A DNA stretch of 5,613 nt from LW23 sp041287705 (GTDB lineage Bacteria; Verrucomicrobiota; Verrucomicrobiia; Methylacidiphilales; UBA1321): contig JBGGNE010000360.1 in the NCBI GenBank assembly GCA_041287705.1, forward strand, positions 1 through 5,613, in the 5' to 3' direction. Under the pieces are notes generated by a model. It did no database searches. It saw only the letters and a program-made list of their open reading frames with translations, and was not told the DNA's origin. This document shows, in pieces, positions 4,825 through 5,613 of this stretch. Within the stretch, counting starts at the first letter, position 1. Each line of letters opens with the position of its first letter. The translations under genes were made by a program, and so were the position numbers.

Positions 4825-5613
4825 TCACGCAGTAGAACCGACTGCTCCCAGGTGCTTCTCAGCCGCAGCCAATCCCAGCAGGTCCTGACCAAAAGGGCTC
4901 AGAATCGTAATGGCTTCGGACCGAGAACGTTCCGCACCGGGAGTTTTGGAAGGAGCCAAAAGATTCTGCCGGGCAAAACTACAGAGTGTTCCTGATGGTC
5001 CAAGATCGAGGTAAGTCCAGGGACCATCCCGCTCGGCAGCCGCCAGAGCGCCTCGAAAATCTACGGGATCCAGTGTCACATTCCAGAAAAAATCAGATCC
5101 AAACTCCCCTACCCGCGCGGCCTGCTGGCATGAGTAGAATGGCACGCGAGGTTTCCGCATACGTATGTCCTGCAATATCGCCAGAAATTCTGTACGAACC
5201 ACTTCCATGTACGGCGAATGGAAGGGATAGCTGATGGGCAGCGGGATTAGCTGGATGCTACGCGCCTTGAGGGCGAGTCGGATCCACTCAATATCGGCAG
5301 CCGGTCCGCTGATAACAAAGTGCCGCGCCGTATTGGAGGCCGCCAGTACGCATGGCGCGAAGAGTTCCTGCTCGGCCTCGAAGATATCCGGCCTTGTGAG
5401 AATAGCCGCCATGGTACCGGCAGGCCCCTTTTCCTTCAGAATGCGCGCGCTGCGCATGACGGCGCCAAGCGCCTGCCGGGGCGTCATGACTTCAGTGACG
5501 GCAGCTGCCACAAATTCGCCCAGGCTGTAGCCAAGGACGGCATCGGGACGCCAGCCTCGCGCCAACATCATTTCCGCCATGGCGTACTGCGTGATAAAGA
5601 GCGCCGGATGCGT
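4825..5613 (-). CDS. Type I PKS-like malonyl-type acyltransferase domain, C-terminal part (5' truncated by window edge)
   Basis: The frame is open to the window edge and adds 11 residues (THPALFITQYA) before the first internal ATG at 5580, matching the conserved start of the acyltransferase core, so the real start lies to the right. The enzyme class moves malonyl-type units from CoA to acyl carrier protein. Visible are GYSLGE with the nucleophilic Ser (codon 5524-5526), the Arg expected to hold the malonyl carboxylate (codon 5452-5454, in VMRSARILKE), PISYPFHSPYM with the catalytic His (codon 5218-5220), and DLGPSGTL. The Phe-His-Ser form resembles the HAFH signature of malonyl-specific PKS domains, and FabD would show a different His motif. 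The Arg argues against the acyl-hydrolase branch of trans-AT pathways, where I recall it is replaced. GYS replaces the usual GHS. The protein ends soon after the domain (SPFGQDLLGL), so it is either a free-standing acyltransferase or the C-terminal domain of a larger protein. Confidence 0.92.
   Translation of the reverse strand, partial: THPALFITQYAMAEMMLARGWRPDAVLGYSLGEFVAAAVTEVMTPRQALGAVMRSARILKEKGPAGTMAAILTRPDIFEAEQELFAPCVLAASNTARHFVISGPAADIEWIRLALKARSIQLIPLPISYPFHSPYMEVVRTEFLAILQDIRMRKPRVPFYSCQQAARVGEFGSDFFWNVTLDPVDFRGALAAAERDGPWTYLDLGPSGTLCSFARQNLLAPSKTPGAERSRSEAITILSPFGQDLLGLAAAEKHLGAVGSTA

Noticed and set aside
4986..5530. Two plus-strand frames (82 and 98 codons) opposite the acyltransferase
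   Set aside because: The acyltransferase on the minus strand has every expected motif; these are shadows.

Overview
The window looks like a piece of a moderately GC-rich bacterial chromosome. Acidobacteriota or a similar soil Gram-negative is my best guess. It rests only on general style (GC-rich codon use, a Sec-exported protein cut at Ala-Gln, a type I PKS-style acyltransferase, a GH2 mannosidase) and is low confidence. No RNA gene, insertion sequence, CRISPR array or integrase is visible.

Layout. (1) Bases 1-893, plus strand: the C-terminal part of a Clp/HSP100-family AAA+ ATPase, cut by the window edge exactly at its Walker A motif. (2) Bases 894-1111: a convergent intergenic gap with two inverted repeats. 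One is a strong hairpin next to the stop codon of the opposing gene. (3) Bases 1112-3682, or up to 3805 with the longest start, minus strand: a complete GH2 beta-mannosidase with all hallmark motifs. (4) Bases 3806-3926: a short regulatory gap with a 21-bp palindrome and a weak promoter. (5) Bases 3927-4685, minus strand: a small Sec-exported protein of unknown function with a charged Lys/Glu and Pro/Ala linker. (6) Bases 4686-4824: a gap with a plausible sigma70 promoter, a 12-bp palindrome over its -35 box and a second inverted repeat upstream. (7) Bases 4825-5613, minus strand: the C-terminal part of a type I PKS-like malonyl-type acyltransferase, cut by the right edge.

The three minus-strand genes are co-oriented. 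Gaps of at least 120 bases, each with its own promoter- or operator-like signals, suggest separate transcription units rather than one operon. The ATPase converges on them and is presumably unrelated. I see no coherent multi-gene system here. The most notable items are the divergent ATPase, the acyltransferase (probably part of a polyketide locus to the right), the uncharacterised exported protein and the symmetric sites ahead of the two complete genes.
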